Source: an uncultured Prolixibacteraceae bacterium
GTDB taxonomy: Bacteria; Bacteroidota; Bacteroidia; Bacteroidales; Prolixibacteraceae
Length of the DNA: 64,000 nt
Assembly: GCA_913063265.1 (NCBI GenBank)
Contig: CAJXZG010000009.1
Location: 33,988-97,987 of the forward strand
Reading direction: 5' to 3'
Within the stretch, counting starts at the first letter, position 1. Each line of letters opens with the position of its first letter. The translations under genes were made by a program, and so were the position numbers. Under the pieces are notes generated by a model. It made no database searches and was not told the origin of the DNA. It saw nothing but the letters and a program-made list of their open reading frames with translations. Shown in pieces: positions 16,814 to 26,172 of the stretch.

Positions 16814-18757
16814 ATGATGAGCATATTAAATTCAAAAATACCGGAAGGACCATTAGCTGAAAAATGGAACAAGCATAAAGCTGCTATTAAAGTGGTGAGT
16901 CCTGCAAATAAACGCAAATTGGAAGTAATTGTAGTAGGTACAGGTTTAGGCGGTGCCTCTGCTGCTGCTTCATTAGCTGAATTAGGGTATAAAGTGAAGG
17001 CTTTCTGTTACCAGGATAGTCCTCGTCGTGCACACTCTATTGCTGCTCAAGGCGGAATTAACGCAGCAAAAAACTATCAAAACGATAATGACTCGGTATT
17101 CCGTTTATTTTACGATACAATTAAAGGTGGTGATTACCGTGCACGTGAAGCAAATGTGTACCGTTTAGCAGAAGTTTCTCCAAATATCATCGACCAGTGT
17201 GTTGCACAGGGTGTACCTTTTGGTCGTGAATACGGAGGTTTATTGGATAACCGTTCTTTTGGCGGAGTATTGGTAAGTCGTACCTTCTACGCACGTGGAC
17301 AAACCGGACAACAGTTATTAATCGGTGCTTACCAGGCCTTAAATCGCCAGATTTCGAAAGGTGCTGTTGAAATGTACAGTCGCCACGAAATGTTGGACGT
17401 TGTTAAAATTGACGGTAAAGCCCGCGGAATTATTGCAAGAGACCTGGTTACCGGCGAAATCAAAAGATTTGGTGCACATGCTGTTGTTGTTGCAACAGGA
17501 GGATACGGAAATGTATTCTTCCTTTCAACAAATGCAATGGGTAGTAATGGTTCTGCTGCATGGCAATGTTACAAGCAGGGAGCGTTAATGTCTAATCCTT
17601 GTTTTGTTCAAATTCACCCAACCTGTATTCCTGTGCATGGAGACCAGCAATCTAAACTGACTTTGATGTCTGAATCACTGCGTAACGACGGTCGTGTATG
17701 GGTACCAAAGAAAAAGGAAGATGCTGTAAAAATTCAAAAAGGAGAAATCGGACCTAACGACATTCCGGATGAAGATCGTGATTTCTATTTGGAAAGAAGA
17801 TATCCTTCTTACGGGAACCTTGTACCTCGCGATGTCGCATCGCGTGCAGCTAAAGAACGTTGCGATGAAGGATTTGGAGTAAATGCTGAAGGGAAAGCTG
17901 TATTCCTTGATTTTAAATATTCCATTGAACGTTTAGGTAAAGATGTAATTGAAGCACGTTATGGAAACTTATTCCAGATGTACGAAAAAATTACAGATGT
18001 TGATCCGTACAAAGAACCGATGATGATTTATCCGGCAATCCACTATTCAATGGGTGGAACATGGGTTGATTACAACCTGATGACCACTGTACCCGGTTTA
18101 TACTCAATTGGTGAGGCCAACTTCTCAGACCACGGAGCTAACCGTTTGGGTGCTTCTGCATTAATGCAAGGTCTGGCTGATGGTTACTTTATTCTTCCAT
18201 ATACTATTGGTGATTATCTGGCTGATGAAATTATGACTCCAACAATTGATACCAATGTTGCAGAATTTGAAGCTGCGGAAAAAGAAGTTACCGGTCGTAT
18301 AGAAAAGCTATTCAACATTAAAGGTTCAAAACCGGTTGATTATTTCCACAAAAAACTGGGACAGGTAATGTGGGATTATGTTGGAATGGCTCGAAATGCT
18401 GAAGGATTGGAAAAGGCCATAAAAATGATTAAAGAAATCCGTGAAGATTTCTGGAAAGATGTTCGTATTCCTGGAGAATTGGACAATCTGAATCCGGAAC
18501 TGGAGAAAGCAGGTCGTGTTGCAGATTTTATTGATATTGGTGAATTAATGGCACGTGATGCACTGGACAGAAATGAATCTTGTGGCGGACACTTCCGTGA
18601 AGAATCGGCAACCGAAGAAGGTGAAGCAAAACGTAATGACAAGAAATTTACATATGTTTCTTGTTGGGAGTACAAAGGAGAAGGCAAAGAGCCGGTATTA
18701 CACAAAGAAGATTTGGTGTTTGAGAATGTAGAGTTAACTCAACGTTCTTACAAATAA
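16814..18757 (+). CDS. sdhA: Succinate dehydrogenase/fumarate reductase flavoprotein subunit
   Basis: A 647-residue catalytic subunit oxidising succinate to fumarate or the reverse. The FAD dinucleotide fold is [20 protein letters not shown] (about 40-59). The covalent flavin-binding His is His74 in [11 protein letters not shown]. Substrate and proton-transfer region [12 protein letters not shown] and [20 protein letters not shown] are intact. Start: two consecutive ATGs at 16814 and 16817; either is possible. Codon use and length are typical of the long Bacteroidota/epsilonproteobacterial type. Membrane-associated on the cytoplasmic side. Confidence 0.96.
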   Translation: MMSILNSKIPEGPLAEKWNKHKAAIKVVSPANKRKLEVIVVGTGLGGASAAASLAELGYKVKAFCYQDSPRRAHSIAAQGGINAAKNYQNDNDSVFRLFYDTIKGGDYRAREANVYRLAEVSPNIIDQCVAQGVPFGREYGGLLDNRSFGGVLVSRTFYARGQTGQQLLIGAYQALNRQISKGAVEMYSRHEMLDVVKIDGKARGIIARDLVTGEIKRFGAHAVVVATGGYGNVFFLSTNAMGSNGSAAWQCYKQGALMSNPCFVQIHPTCIPVHGDQQSKLTLMSESLRNDGRVWVPKKKEDAVKIQKGEIGPNDIPDEDRDFYLERRYPSYGNLVPRDVASRAAKERCDEGFGVNAEGKAVFLDFKYSIERLGKDVIEARYGNLFQMYEKITDVDPYKEPMMIYPAIHYSMGGTWVDYNLMTTVPGLYSIGEANFSDHGANRLGASALMQGLADGYFILPYTIGDYLADEIMTPTIDTNVAEFEAAEKEVTGRIEKLFNIKGSKPVDYFHKKLGQVMWDYVGMARNAEGLEKAIKMIKEIREDFWKDVRIPGELDNLNPELEKAGRVADFIDIGELMARDALDRNESCGGHFREESATEEGEAKRNDKKFTYVSCWEYKGEGKEPVLHKEDLVFENVELTQRSYK

Positions 18758-18793
18758 TCAATCATCAATAATAAATCATAAATCTTTAAGATT

Positions 18794-19555
18794 ATGGCAG
18801 ATAAGATTCTAAAAAAACTCAAAATAAAAGTTTGGCGTCAAAAGAATGCCAACTCAAAAGGTAAATTCGAAACCTACACAATCGAGAATATTTCAACCGG
18901 ATCTTCTTTTCTTGAAATGATGGATATTTTAAATTTCCAGTTGATTGAAGAAGGTATTGATCCCATTGCATTCGATCACGACTGTCGTGAAGGAATTTGC
19001 GGAACGTGTAGTTTATATATCAATGGTCGTCCGCACGGACCAGATACTGAAGTTACAACTTGCCAGTTACACATGCGCAAGTTTAAAGACGGTGAAACGA
19101 TTGTTATTGAACCATGGCGTGCAAGGGCTTTTCCTGTAATAAAAGATCTGATTGTTGATCGTACAGCTTTTGAAAAAATTCTTCATGCAGGCGGATTTAT
19201 TTCAGTAAATACTGGAGGTGTTCCTGATGCTAATGCAATCCCTGTTCCTCGTGAAGATGCAGAAGAAGCAATGGATGCAGCAGCCTGTATTGGATGTGGT
19301 GCTTGTGTTGCAGCTTGTAAAAACTCGTCGGCAATGTTATTTGTGTCGGCAAAAGTTTCCCATTTGGCAAAATTGCCACAAGGAAAAGTTGAAGCTGCAA
19401 GCCGTGCGAAAAACATGGTTTCGAAAATGGATGAGCTGGGTTTTGGAGGCTGTACTAACACCCAGGCTTGTGAAGCTGAATGTCCAAAAAGTATTTCAAT
19501 AACAAATATTGCCCGGCTAAACCGGGAGTACCTGATGGCAAGAATTTCAGAATAG
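18794..19555 (+). CDS. sdhB: Succinate dehydrogenase/fumarate reductase iron-sulfur subunit
   Basis: A 253-residue electron-transfer subunit. The N-terminal ferredoxin-like domain holds the [2Fe-2S] cysteines in [15 protein letters not shown] and, further on, TTCQLH. The C-terminal domain has [14 protein letters not shown] and [17 protein letters not shown] for the [4Fe-4S] and [3Fe-4S] clusters. It passes electrons from the FAD of SdhA to the haems of SdhC. Its last 14 codons ([14 protein letters not shown]) are repeated, with different codons, 52 bp downstream. Confidence 0.96.
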   Translation: MADKILKKLKIKVWRQKNANSKGKFETYTIENISTGSSFLEMMDILNFQLIEEGIDPIAFDHDCREGICGTCSLYINGRPHGPDTEVTTCQLHMRKFKDGETIVIEPWRARAFPVIKDLIVDRTAFEKILHAGGFISVNTGGVPDANAIPVPREDAEEAMDAAACIGCGACVAACKNSSAMLFVSAKVSHLAKLPQGKVEAASRAKNMVSKMDELGFGGCTNTQACEAECPKSISITNIARLNREYLMARISE

Positions 19556-19591
19556 TTTATTGAAATGCGCTCATTTTTAAGATAAATGGAA

Positions 19592-19654
19592 ATGTTCAGT
19601 CAGGGGCAGGCCCGTTTAAACAGGGAGTATTTAATGGACAGAATTAGTGAATAA
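19592..19654 (+). pseudogene. Relic of a second sdhB 3' end
   Basis: Bases 19607-19654 read [19 protein letters not shown], matching the last residues of SdhB ([14 protein letters not shown]) at 13 of 14 aligned positions while many third bases differ (CGT TTA AAC AGG against CGG CTA AAC CGG). The frame can start at ATG 19592, giving a 20-residue ORF, but nothing else of sdhB is recognisable upstream. Synonymous divergence argues for a remnant of a homologous sdhB, left by gene replacement or recombination, rather than a recent tandem duplication. The operon terminator follows it. Confidence 0.75.
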
Positions 19655-19679
19655 CTTGTTGTAATTAAATAATATAGTA

Positions 19680-19713
19680 AAAGCTTTCTCAGTTTTTGGG
19701 AAGGCTTTTTTTT
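19680..19713 (+). terminator. Rho-independent terminator of the sdh operon
   Basis: Stem AAAGCTTTCTC (19680-19690) / GGGAAGGCTTT (19698-19708) with G-U pairs, 7-nt loop, then a run of eight T ending at 19713. Confidence 0.85.
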
Positions 19714-19807
19714 GATTAATTGACAACCAATTGTGAATAAGTATGCGGGCGAACGAACAAAATCTTATTTTGTATTCATTAACTTCGCAATAAACAATCT
19801 AATTATT

Positions 19808-20542
19808 ATGCCATATCGTCGTTTGCCTACAACAGATAAAGCAAGAACAAGAGCGCTGGAAGCAGCTTTGGAAAGGGTTGCATTTAAAAACGGGAAAGTT
19901 GCAATTTCAGCTGGTACAATTGAAGAATTACAAATAGTGAAAAGCAAATTTGAAAATACGCTTAAACACTATGAAATGAATATTCAGATTCAAAACGAGA
20001 AATACCAGGAATTTAAAACGGCAATGGATGCAGCGCGAATGTATGTTTCCCATTTTATACAGGTTTTGTATCTTACTTCGGAACGGGGCGAAATAAACGG
20101 AGGTATAAAATATTATAACCTTGGTGAATTTGAAGGAAAAGTTCCACCGTTAAATAACGAAGAAGAAATTCTTAAGTGGGGCGAAACTGTTATTCAGGGT
20201 GAACAAAAAAGAATTCAGAATGGAGGCAGTGCAATTTATAATCCTTCAATTGCAATGGTAAAAATTAAAATTGAGGATTTTAAAGATGCTGCCATTTTTC
20301 AGCAAAACCTAAAACGAAACACTACGCGCACATACAATTTAATGCAGGAGTTAAGAAAATCTACCAACGAATTTATTAGTAAACTCTGGAATGAAATAGA
20401 AGAAACACTGGAATCTGAATCACCTAAACATAAAAGACAAATTGCTCAGGAGTACGGAATAGTTTATGTTTTCCGCAGAAACGAAAAGAAAAAATTAACA
20501 GATAAGGAGTTACAGCGCGACTTACTTTTTGATTTTGCCTGA
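19808..20542 (+). CDS. Conserved hypothetical protein, family not recognised
   Basis: The ATG at 19808 (MPYRRLPTTDKARTRALEAALE) is preferred to a GTG at 19733, whose extra 25 residues look like translated non-coding DNA. The 244-residue product has no signal peptide or membrane helix. It is mostly helical and charged, with a predicted coiled-coil-like stretch (about 45-85: QIVKSKFENTLKHYEMNIQI and onward) and a second helical region (about 160-215, NTTRTYNLMQELRKSTNEF). I cannot name a domain or infer a function. It is convergent with the CPBP protease gene, 7 bp away. Similar proteins beginning MPYRRLP are, to my memory, common in Bacteroidota. Confidence 0.7.
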   Translation: MPYRRLPTTDKARTRALEAALERVAFKNGKVAISAGTIEELQIVKSKFENTLKHYEMNIQIQNEKYQEFKTAMDAARMYVSHFIQVLYLTSERGEINGGIKYYNLGEFEGKVPPLNNEEEILKWGETVIQGEQKRIQNGGSAIYNPSIAMVKIKIEDFKDAAIFQQNLKRNTTRTYNLMQELRKSTNEFISKLWNEIEETLESESPKHKRQIAQEYGIVYVFRRNEKKKLTDKELQRDLLFDFA

Positions 20543-20549
20543 CATTTTT

Positions 20550-21497
20550 CTATTCTGAAGAATTCCTCAGAATCTGACTTTCCTTAGTTTCATTTTGTCT
20601 CTTAATCATTATCATAAAAACTGCTATTAAAACAACACTTATAGCCACTGAATAATAACTTTCGCTTGTGGTTCCGTAAGTTTCAATTTCAGGATTTAAT
20701 AATCCTTTATCGATTAGGTACATGGCAACGACAGCAATTCCATTGTTAAAAAAGTGAGCTGCAACGGGCAGCCACATTGAACCACTCCAAACCAACATAT
20801 ACCCAAATGCCACTCCCAAAAGCATTCGTGGAACAAAACCATAAAATTGTAAATGCAGAGCGCTAAATAAAATGGCCGAAATCCAAATACCCCAATGAGC
20901 ATTTTTAGTCCAGTTAATAAATATTCTTTGAATTACACCTCTAAATAATAGTTCCTCTCCTACTGCCGGTAAAACTGCAATCATAAACAGGTTAAAAAAC
21001 AAACCACCCAAATTATCAACTTTTAAAAAAGCTTTGGTGAGCATTTCAGCCTGTTCCTCTGCATTTTTCATCCAGTTTTCAATTCCGGCCATCCATTCAG
21101 GAAATCTCATGTTACCATTTAATTCACCAACAAAATTTATAAAAGGTGCTGCGATAAAAATGAGAATAAAAACCAATAAAATTGAAGCAAACTCAACCGG
21201 TTTGTTCAGGTTTAAATATTCCGGGACATTCCCGTGATAAAGCCAGGCGAGTATGAAAGGTGGAATAATAAAAATTCCAAAAGATTGAACTACCTGTAAA
21301 TATTTTAAGAATTTTATGCCTTCCGGGTTACTCAGGTCTCCCATTGCCGCCATATTAAATAACGCATCCAATCCAAAAAAAGGAATTGCAACCACAAGCG
21401 ACAGTATCATAAGCACCAAAAAGCTTACCAACACAACAAAAATTGCAAACATTAACTGAGGTAATGGTCTCATCGACCGGAAAGCTGTAAATGCCAT
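20550..21497 (-). CDS. CPBP-family intramembrane glutamic endopeptidase
   Basis: A 315-residue multi-pass membrane protein (helices starting about 15, 66, 103, 168, 203, 225, 245 and 285). The family signature is intact: Glu181-Glu182-x-x-x-Arg186 in GEELLFRG, His215 in SALHLQF and His248 in AAHFFNNG. This is the ABI/Rce1-type fold; bacterial members cleave substrates within the membrane or are linked to processing of signals and bacteriocin immunity. A TATCTTTA box lies 20 bp upstream on the minus strand. No partner gene points to a substrate. Confidence 0.88.
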   Translation of the reverse strand: MAFTAFRSMRPLPQLMFAIFVVLVSFLVLMILSLVVAIPFFGLDALFNMAAMGDLSNPEGIKFLKYLQVVQSFGIFIIPPFILAWLYHGNVPEYLNLNKPVEFASILLVFILIFIAAPFINFVGELNGNMRFPEWMAGIENWMKNAEEQAEMLTKAFLKVDNLGGLFFNLFMIAVLPAVGEELLFRGVIQRIFINWTKNAHWGIWISAILFSALHLQFYGFVPRMLLGVAFGYMLVWSGSMWLPVAAHFFNNGIAVVAMYLIDKGLLNPEIETYGTTSESYYSVAISVVLIAVFMIMIKRQNETKESQILRNSSE

Positions 21498-21544
21498 TTT
21501 TTAAAATTTCGGGTAAAGATAACAGAAATGCTATTGAACTTATT

Positions 21545-22261
21545 TTATTTAATTTCCCTAATCTTGATATTTCTAAAAATAGTTAAGCCACCATGATCCT
21601 GCAAACCAATATGCCCGGATTTAGCTTTCCCGTAATATTCTTTTTCTGCCCATTTGCTTTGTGATTTACGCTTTTGCCAATCTTCTGACCATAATTCATA
21701 TTCAACTACTTTTATTCCATTTAACCAATGTTCCACTTTCGGATTATCCACAACAATTCTTGTTGTATTCCAATCATCGATCGGTTTAACTTTGGCATTA
21801 CGGGGTTCGTGCATGGCATAGTTCGCACCACTGTATTGAGAGGCATCCAGTTTATCCGGCCAACCTTTATCATCAATTAATTGATACTCCGGCCCGCTTT
21901 CATAAATCGCATTGGTTAATCCTTCCTGAACATGGTAAAACACTCCTGAATTACTTTGTGGTGCAATCTTCCATTCAAGGTAGAGTTCAAAATTTTCGTA
22001 TTGTTTTTTAGTAATGATGTCTCCGCCATAATCTGAACCTACTCCGGAATTGTGCATTTCTTCGTTAATTATTTTCCATCCGCTGACTTCTCCCCCGTTA
22101 AAAGTTTTCCATTTATCCATCGATTTTCCATCAAAAAGTAATTCCCACCCTTGCTCTTTTTCTTTCTTCGACAGGGTATTTGAGGCATTGCGTTGATTAG
22201 AAACACATGAGATTAGTAATACGATGATTAGAAACAATACACTTTTGCTTATTGTATTCAT
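21545..22261 (-). CDS. DUF1080 (3-keto-disaccharide hydrolase-like) lipoprotein
   Basis: The start is placed at the ATG of MNTISKSVLFL (22261), because the longer frame's first Met (22291) lies inside a -7 box at 22289-22296. The product of about 238 residues has a lipoprotein signal (LIIVLLISC). The remainder is the DUF1080 jelly-roll (GWELLFDGKSMDKWKTF, then GVFYHVQEG, YQLIDD, and IGLQDHGG near the end). Characterised relatives act on 3-keto-glycosides made by Gfo/Idh/MocA dehydrogenases, which links it in theme to the locus at 1-8.6 kb although it is not adjacent. Periplasmic or surface lipoprotein. Confidence 0.88.
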   Translation of the reverse strand: MNTISKSVLFLIIVLLISCVSNQRNASNTLSKKEKEQGWELLFDGKSMDKWKTFNGGEVSGWKIINEEMHNSGVGSDYGGDIITKKQYENFELYLEWKIAPQSNSGVFYHVQEGLTNAIYESGPEYQLIDDKGWPDKLDASQYSGANYAMHEPRNAKVKPIDDWNTTRIVVDNPKVEHWLNGIKVVEYELWSEDWQKRKSQSKWAEKEYYGKAKSGHIGLQDHGGLTIFRNIKIREIK

Positions 22262-22288
22262 TATTAATTGATTAAGGTTAAAGTGCAA

Positions 22289-22296
22289 CAAAATTA
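22289..22296 (-). promoter_or_regulatory. Candidate -7 box for the DUF1080 gene
   Basis: The minus strand reads TAATTTTG, matching TAnnTTTG, 28 bp before the preferred ATG. No clear -33 TTTG at standard spacing. Confidence 0.4.
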
Positions 22297-22391
22297 ATAA
22301 AATGTTTGAGAATTTAAGGTATCAATTTCTGCTGCTTACATCGAATTAAAAAAAATCCAATAACTTTAAGCAACTACTAAATAACAATACA

Positions 22392-23183
22392 TTGAAATCA
22401 GTAAAAAGCATAATTGGTATGGTGCACGTAGCTGCATTACCAGGAACTCCAAAGAATACATTATCAATTAAAGAAATTACATCAAAAGCCTTAACTGAGG
22501 CAAAAATTCTTATTGGTGCCGGAGTAAATGCGATTATGATTGAGAACATGCACGATCGTCCATATTTAAACCGGAATGCCGGACCGGAGATTATTTCTTC
22601 TTTAACGGCGGTGGCTTTAAATTTGCGTAAACAAATTTCTGTTCCACTTGGGATTCAAATTTTAGCAGGTGCTAACAAAGAAGCACTTGCGGTAGCCCAG
22701 GCTGCAGAATTTAATTTTATTCGTGCTGAAGGATTTGTTTTTGGACATTTGGCTGATGAGGGTTGGATGAACAGCGATGCAGGGGAGTTGTTACGTTTTC
22801 GCAAAATGATAAATGCTGAAAAAATAAAGGTTTATACCGATATAAAAAAGAAACATTCTTCGCATTCGGTAAGTAACGATATTTCTATTGCAGAAACAGC
22901 CAAAGCAGCCGAATTCTTTTTAAGTGATGGTATTATTGTAACCGGCAATGCCACAGGAGAAAAGCCATCGGCTAAAGATTTACAAGCGGTGAAAAATGTT
23001 ACGCCCTTGCCGGTAATCATTGGCTCCGGTATCGATGTAAATAATATTTCGGAATACTGGAATCTGGCAGATGCATTTATTGTTGGTTCATCGTTTAAAA
23101 AAGATGGAAACTGGGAAAATGATGTTGATGAAAAAAGGGTAAAAGAATTTATGGATAAAGTATACGAACTGAGAAAACTTTAA
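22392..23183 (+). CDS. BtpA/SgcQ-family TIM-barrel protein
   Basis: A 263-residue protein. Relatives are BtpA, needed for photosystem I stability in cyanobacteria, and SgcQ of sugar gene clusters; biochemical function is poorly defined. Recognisable blocks are IIGMVHVAALPGTP at the N-terminus, VNAIMIENMHDRPY (about 44-57), FNFIRAEGFVFGHLADEGW (about 112-130) and VIIGSGIDVNN (about 213-223). The start is a TTG at 22392; the first in-frame ATG (Met10, inside IIGMVH) would remove the first beta-strand, so the TTG is preferred. It stands alone on the plus strand, divergent from the DUF1080 gene. Confidence 0.82.
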   Translation: MKSVKSIIGMVHVAALPGTPKNTLSIKEITSKALTEAKILIGAGVNAIMIENMHDRPYLNRNAGPEIISSLTAVALNLRKQISVPLGIQILAGANKEALAVAQAAEFNFIRAEGFVFGHLADEGWMNSDAGELLRFRKMINAEKIKVYTDIKKKHSSHSVSNDISIAETAKAAEFFLSDGIIVTGNATGEKPSAKDLQAVKNVTPLPVIIGSGIDVNNISEYWNLADAFIVGSSFKKDGNWENDVDEKRVKEFMDKVYELRKL

Positions 23184-23200
23184 ATCCACAACAATTTAAA

Positions 23201-23632
23201 TTAACAAATTTCCATCAAACGAATATCAAAACTTAAAACTGCATTTGGCGGTATTTTATTTCCGGTTCCTTTTTTACCCCAGGCCAATTCAAAAGGCACC
23301 CAAAATTTATAACGGCTGCCCACGCTCATCATTTGTAAACCTTCCTGCAAACCTTCAATCAGTTCATCAATTTTTACCTCATCCGGTTTGTTTTGCCGGT
23401 AGGTATCTTCCAGAATTTTTCCATCCAAAAGCAAAGCCCTTTGATGAATTTTTACCACATCGAACATTCCGGGCTTGATCCCGCTTTTTTCATCAACAAT
23501 CTGATATTGCAATCCCGAATCTGTTTCAATTACTCCTTCTTTACCACCATTTTGTAATAAAAAATCTTCACCCGATTTTCTGTTATTCCCTGCCGATCCC
23601 TTACTCCTTGATTTCTTTTCTCTTCTCCCCAT
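23201..23632 (-). CDS. FKBP-type peptidyl-prolyl cis-trans isomerase
   Basis: A 143-residue cytosolic protein without a signal peptide. A basic, low-complexity N-terminus (GRREKKSRSKGSAGNNRKSG) precedes one FKBP domain (about 40-143: DVVKIHQRALLLDGKILEDT, EGLQMMSVGSRYKFWVP, IPPNAVLSFDIRLMEI). Prolyl isomerase/chaperone activity is inferred from the family. The basic tail could bind nucleic acid or ribosomes, which is a guess. Confidence 0.88.
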   Translation of the reverse strand: MGRREKKSRSKGSAGNNRKSGEDFLLQNGGKEGVIETDSGLQYQIVDEKSGIKPGMFDVVKIHQRALLLDGKILEDTYRQNKPDEVKIDELIEGLQEGLQMMSVGSRYKFWVPFELAWGKKGTGNKIPPNAVLSFDIRLMEIC

Positions 23633-23684
23633 ATATTAAATGGTTATAAATTATTTCTGAAAGATTTTGCTATTCAGTTAAATA

Positions 23685-23713
23685 CAAAAATAAATTTATT
23701 AAATCGCCGCAAA
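23685..23713 (-). promoter_or_regulatory. Candidate promoter for the FKBP gene
   Basis: On the minus strand, TTTG (23710-23713), a 17-bp spacer and TATTTTTG (23685-23692) fit the Bacteroidota promoter. The box lies about 53 bp upstream of the FKBP start. Confidence 0.55.
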
Positions 23714-23801
23714 TTACAAATTATAGCACAATTGTTGCGGTGGACTTGCGTTAAAAATCAACCGAAAATTTTAAATAAAACCAAATAAAATCGATTATAA
23801 G

Positions 23802-25085
23802 ATGACTTTTAAATATTTCAGAATTATTCTGCTCTTATTACTTACTTTTGGATTTGGGAATACCAGTTTTGGTGCTGGAAAAGAAGAAGACAAAAAACTT
23901 ACCGGAAAACTTTCGTACGATAAAAAGGAGGGCAAACCAAAAGTATTTGTGGAAGGGATCAGGCTCGATTTTGACTATATGCGCCGGAACATGCGTTTTG
24001 TGGATTTTGTTAACGATCCTGCTGTTTCAGATGTCCATATAATAATTACACAAAGAAGAAGTGGTTCAGGCGGATATGTTTATTCATTAATGTATAACAA
24101 CAATACTGTTGAAGGAATTTCGGATTTTACACTTACCTGTACCACTGCGTCAAGCGATACTCATATTGAAATAAGGAAAACGATTACAGATGCCTTAACC
24201 ATGGGATTAATGCCTTTTGTAAATCAAACTGAGGCGGCTTCCAAAATGGCATTTCAATATAACAGTAAAGAAAAATTAAAGGAAATCCCGAATGATGATC
24301 CATGGAATAACTGGACATTCAGAGGCGACTTTAACGGGGATGTTAATTTAGAGGAAAGCCGTAAAAATTTGAACTACTGGATTAATTTCAGGGGTGATAA
24401 AGTGACAGAAGAGTGGAAATTCAGAAACTCAGCCAGAATGTCGGTACGTTCACGAGAGTATGTTAGCGACGGAGAAGTTTACACATCAGACAATATTAGT
24501 AATTATGTTACTTCGAGCGTTGTAAAAAGCTTGTCACCTCGTTGGTCGGCAGGAGCATTTGCCAGCTATTACAACAGTAATTATTCAAATATTATTTATT
24601 CGATTTCATTAAAACCGGCTATAGAATATAACATTTTCCCCTGGGATGTATCCGACAGGAAAGTATTTACACTTGCGTATTATATTGGCCCCGAGTGGAA
24701 AAAATATTACGAAGAGACCATTTACGGGAAATTTGATGAGGATTTGTGGGAGCAAACTTTCAGACTAGATTTACAACTGGTAAAAACCTGGGGCGAAATT
24801 GAAGCTGGAATTAATGCAACCAATTATTTACATGATTTTACTAAAAACAGGATAACTTTTGATACCGAATTGTCGATTAGAATTATCCGCGGCTTTTCTG
24901 TTAACTTCGATTTTAGGGCGGAAAATATTCATGACCAGATTTACCTTCCAAAAAGTGAAGCAAGTCTGGAAGACATACTTTTAAACCGTGTTCAGTTGCC
25001 ATCCAGTTTTGAGTTATACACAGGAATTGGAGTGCGCGTGCAGTTTGGTTCTATTTATAACAATATTGTAAATAACAGGCTGTAA
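23802..25085 (+). CDS. Putative outer-membrane beta-barrel protein, function unknown
   Basis: A 427-residue protein with a clear Sec signal peptide (about 1-24, ending SFGA). The N-terminal domain (about 35-130; VEGIRLDFDYMRRNMRFVDF, DVHIIITQRRSG) has no hit I recognise. From about residue 165 the sequence alternates short aromatic-rich strands (WTFRGDFNGDVNLEE, NYWINFRGDKVTEEW, FASYYNSNYSNIIYSISL, FTLAYYIGPEWKKYY, FSVNFDFRAEN), ending GIGVRVQFGSIYNNIVN, as in outer-membrane barrels. It has no TonB or OmpA features. Probably its own transcription unit, followed by repetitive non-coding DNA. Confidence 0.65.
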   Translation: MTFKYFRIILLLLLTFGFGNTSFGAGKEEDKKLTGKLSYDKKEGKPKVFVEGIRLDFDYMRRNMRFVDFVNDPAVSDVHIIITQRRSGSGGYVYSLMYNNNTVEGISDFTLTCTTASSDTHIEIRKTITDALTMGLMPFVNQTEAASKMAFQYNSKEKLKEIPNDDPWNNWTFRGDFNGDVNLEESRKNLNYWINFRGDKVTEEWKFRNSARMSVRSREYVSDGEVYTSDNISNYVTSSVVKSLSPRWSAGAFASYYNSNYSNIIYSISLKPAIEYNIFPWDVSDRKVFTLAYYIGPEWKKYYEETIYGKFDEDLWEQTFRLDLQLVKTWGEIEAGINATNYLHDFTKNRITFDTELSIRIIRGFSVNFDFRAENIHDQIYLPKSEASLEDILLNRVQLPSSFELYTGIGVRVQFGSIYNNIVNNRL

Positions 25086-25122
25086 CAGTTTAATGTTTCA
25101 GGTTTCATGTTTAAAGTACACC

Positions 25123-25198
25123 AACTTTAAACTTTAAACTTTAAACATTGAACTTTAAACATTGAACTTTAAACTCTGGACCTTGAACTTTAAACTTG
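25123..25198. repeat. Heptad array (eleven units, AACTTTA type)
   Basis: Eleven in-phase 7-bp units: AACTTTA three times, then AACATTG, AACTTTA, AACATTG, AACTTTA, AACTCTG, GACCTTG, AACTTTA and a partial AACTTG. The strict period with mixed units resembles the other heptad arrays in the window. Confidence 0.85.
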
Positions 25199-25325
25199 AT
25201 ATCCGGACATGCCTGGCTACCTCACCATTTCCCAACATTAATTGTAATTGCATTTAGCATTTTATACAATATGGTTAATTTATAACGAAATCATTAAAAT
25301 CACCTTTTTATAAAAAAATCTGAGA

Positions 25326-25402
25326 ACTGTGACTGTCAACCGCGACTGTAACTGCGACTGCGACTGACAACTGCGACTGCGACTGCGACTAACACTGCCA
25401 AC
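25326..25402. repeat. Hexameric GACTGC-type array
   Basis: About twelve units built on ACTGCG/ACTGTN with a 6-bp period and occasional 7-bp steps. It lies directly after the end of the LytTR regulator gene. Confidence 0.8.
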
Positions 25403-25406
25403 TCTC

Positions 25407-26171
25407 CTACTCTCCCTCCAACCATTTTTTAAAATCTTTTACCTTTTCACGGGCAACCAAAAAATCATCATCAATTGCGTTTTTCACTTTCAATTTTAAC
25501 CTCGAATTTTTAAACGAAACCACATCGATAATACCTTTTAGTCCGATCAAATATTTTCGGTTGATTCTAAAAAACTGCGATGGATTAATTATTTCTTCAA
25601 TCAATTCAAGACTTTGGTCCAGTAAATAATCTTTGCCGTCTGAAAGCTTAAGATATGTGCCCTTCTGAAAACTATAGAAATAAAGAACTTCTTTTGTTTC
25701 AACCATTCTGAGATGTGTACCTACCTTCACCAAAAACCGTTCTTTATAATTTTTCTTTTTTAGCGATGTTAATATTTCGTTTAATACCTCTGGATTTATG
25801 GATGTACCTGAAACTTTTGCCTGATTTTCAAATTTTTGAATTGCCTTATCTAAATCGGCCCTTTCTATCGGTTTTAATAAATAATCAACACTGTTAACTT
25901 TAAATGCCTGAATAGCGTATTGATCGAATGCTGTGGTAAAAATTACAGGTTGGTTAAACTCTATCTGTTTAAAAATTTCAAAGCTCAATCCATCCCCTAA
26001 ATGAATATCAAAAAAAGCAAGATCGGGTGCTTCGTTATTTTTTAGCCACTCAACAGTTGATTTTATTGTATCGCAAACCGCAAGAATTTGTGCCTGTGGT
26101 TTTAAGGCCGATATATTTGCTGCCAGTTGGGCTGCAGCCAAAGGTTCGTCTTCTACAATTAAAATCTTCAT
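25407..26171 (-). CDS. LytTR-family response regulator
   Basis: The start at 26171 (MKILIVEDEP) is preferred to an ATG four codons upstream, because it gives a canonical receiver start and a 1-bp gap to the kinase gene. The product of about 254 residues has a receiver domain (1-120) with phospho-acceptor Asp55 (FFDIHLGDG), acidic pair in VEDEP and the conserved Lys in YLLKPIERAD. The C-terminal LytTR DNA-binding domain (about 150-254) contains KVGTHLRMVETKEVLYFYS and FFRINRKYLIGLKGI. It is co-transcribed with, and surely paired with, the upstream LytS-type kinase. Confidence 0.93.
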   Translation of the reverse strand: MKILIVEDEPLAAAQLAANISALKPQAQILAVCDTIKSTVEWLKNNEAPDLAFFDIHLGDGLSFEIFKQIEFNQPVIFTTAFDQYAIQAFKVNSVDYLLKPIERADLDKAIQKFENQAKVSGTSINPEVLNEILTSLKKKNYKERFLVKVGTHLRMVETKEVLYFYSFQKGTYLKLSDGKDYLLDQSLELIEEIINPSQFFRINRKYLIGLKGIIDVVSFKNSRLKLKVKNAIDDDFLVAREKVKDFKKWLEGE

Positions 26172-26172
26172 T

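Larger units (their letters stand above)
25086..25406. other. Repeat-rich intergenic region between convergent genes
   Basis: A 321-bp gap holding two simple-sequence arrays (25123-25198 and 25326-25402) and no gene. The intervening part (25199-25325) shows nothing notable. Confidence 0.6.

Noticed and set aside
19733..19807. GTG start for the hypothetical protein at 19.8 kb
   Set aside because: The extra 25 residues (YFVFINFAINNLII) look like AT-rich non-coding DNA; ATG 19808 begins a conserved-looking MPYRRLP start.
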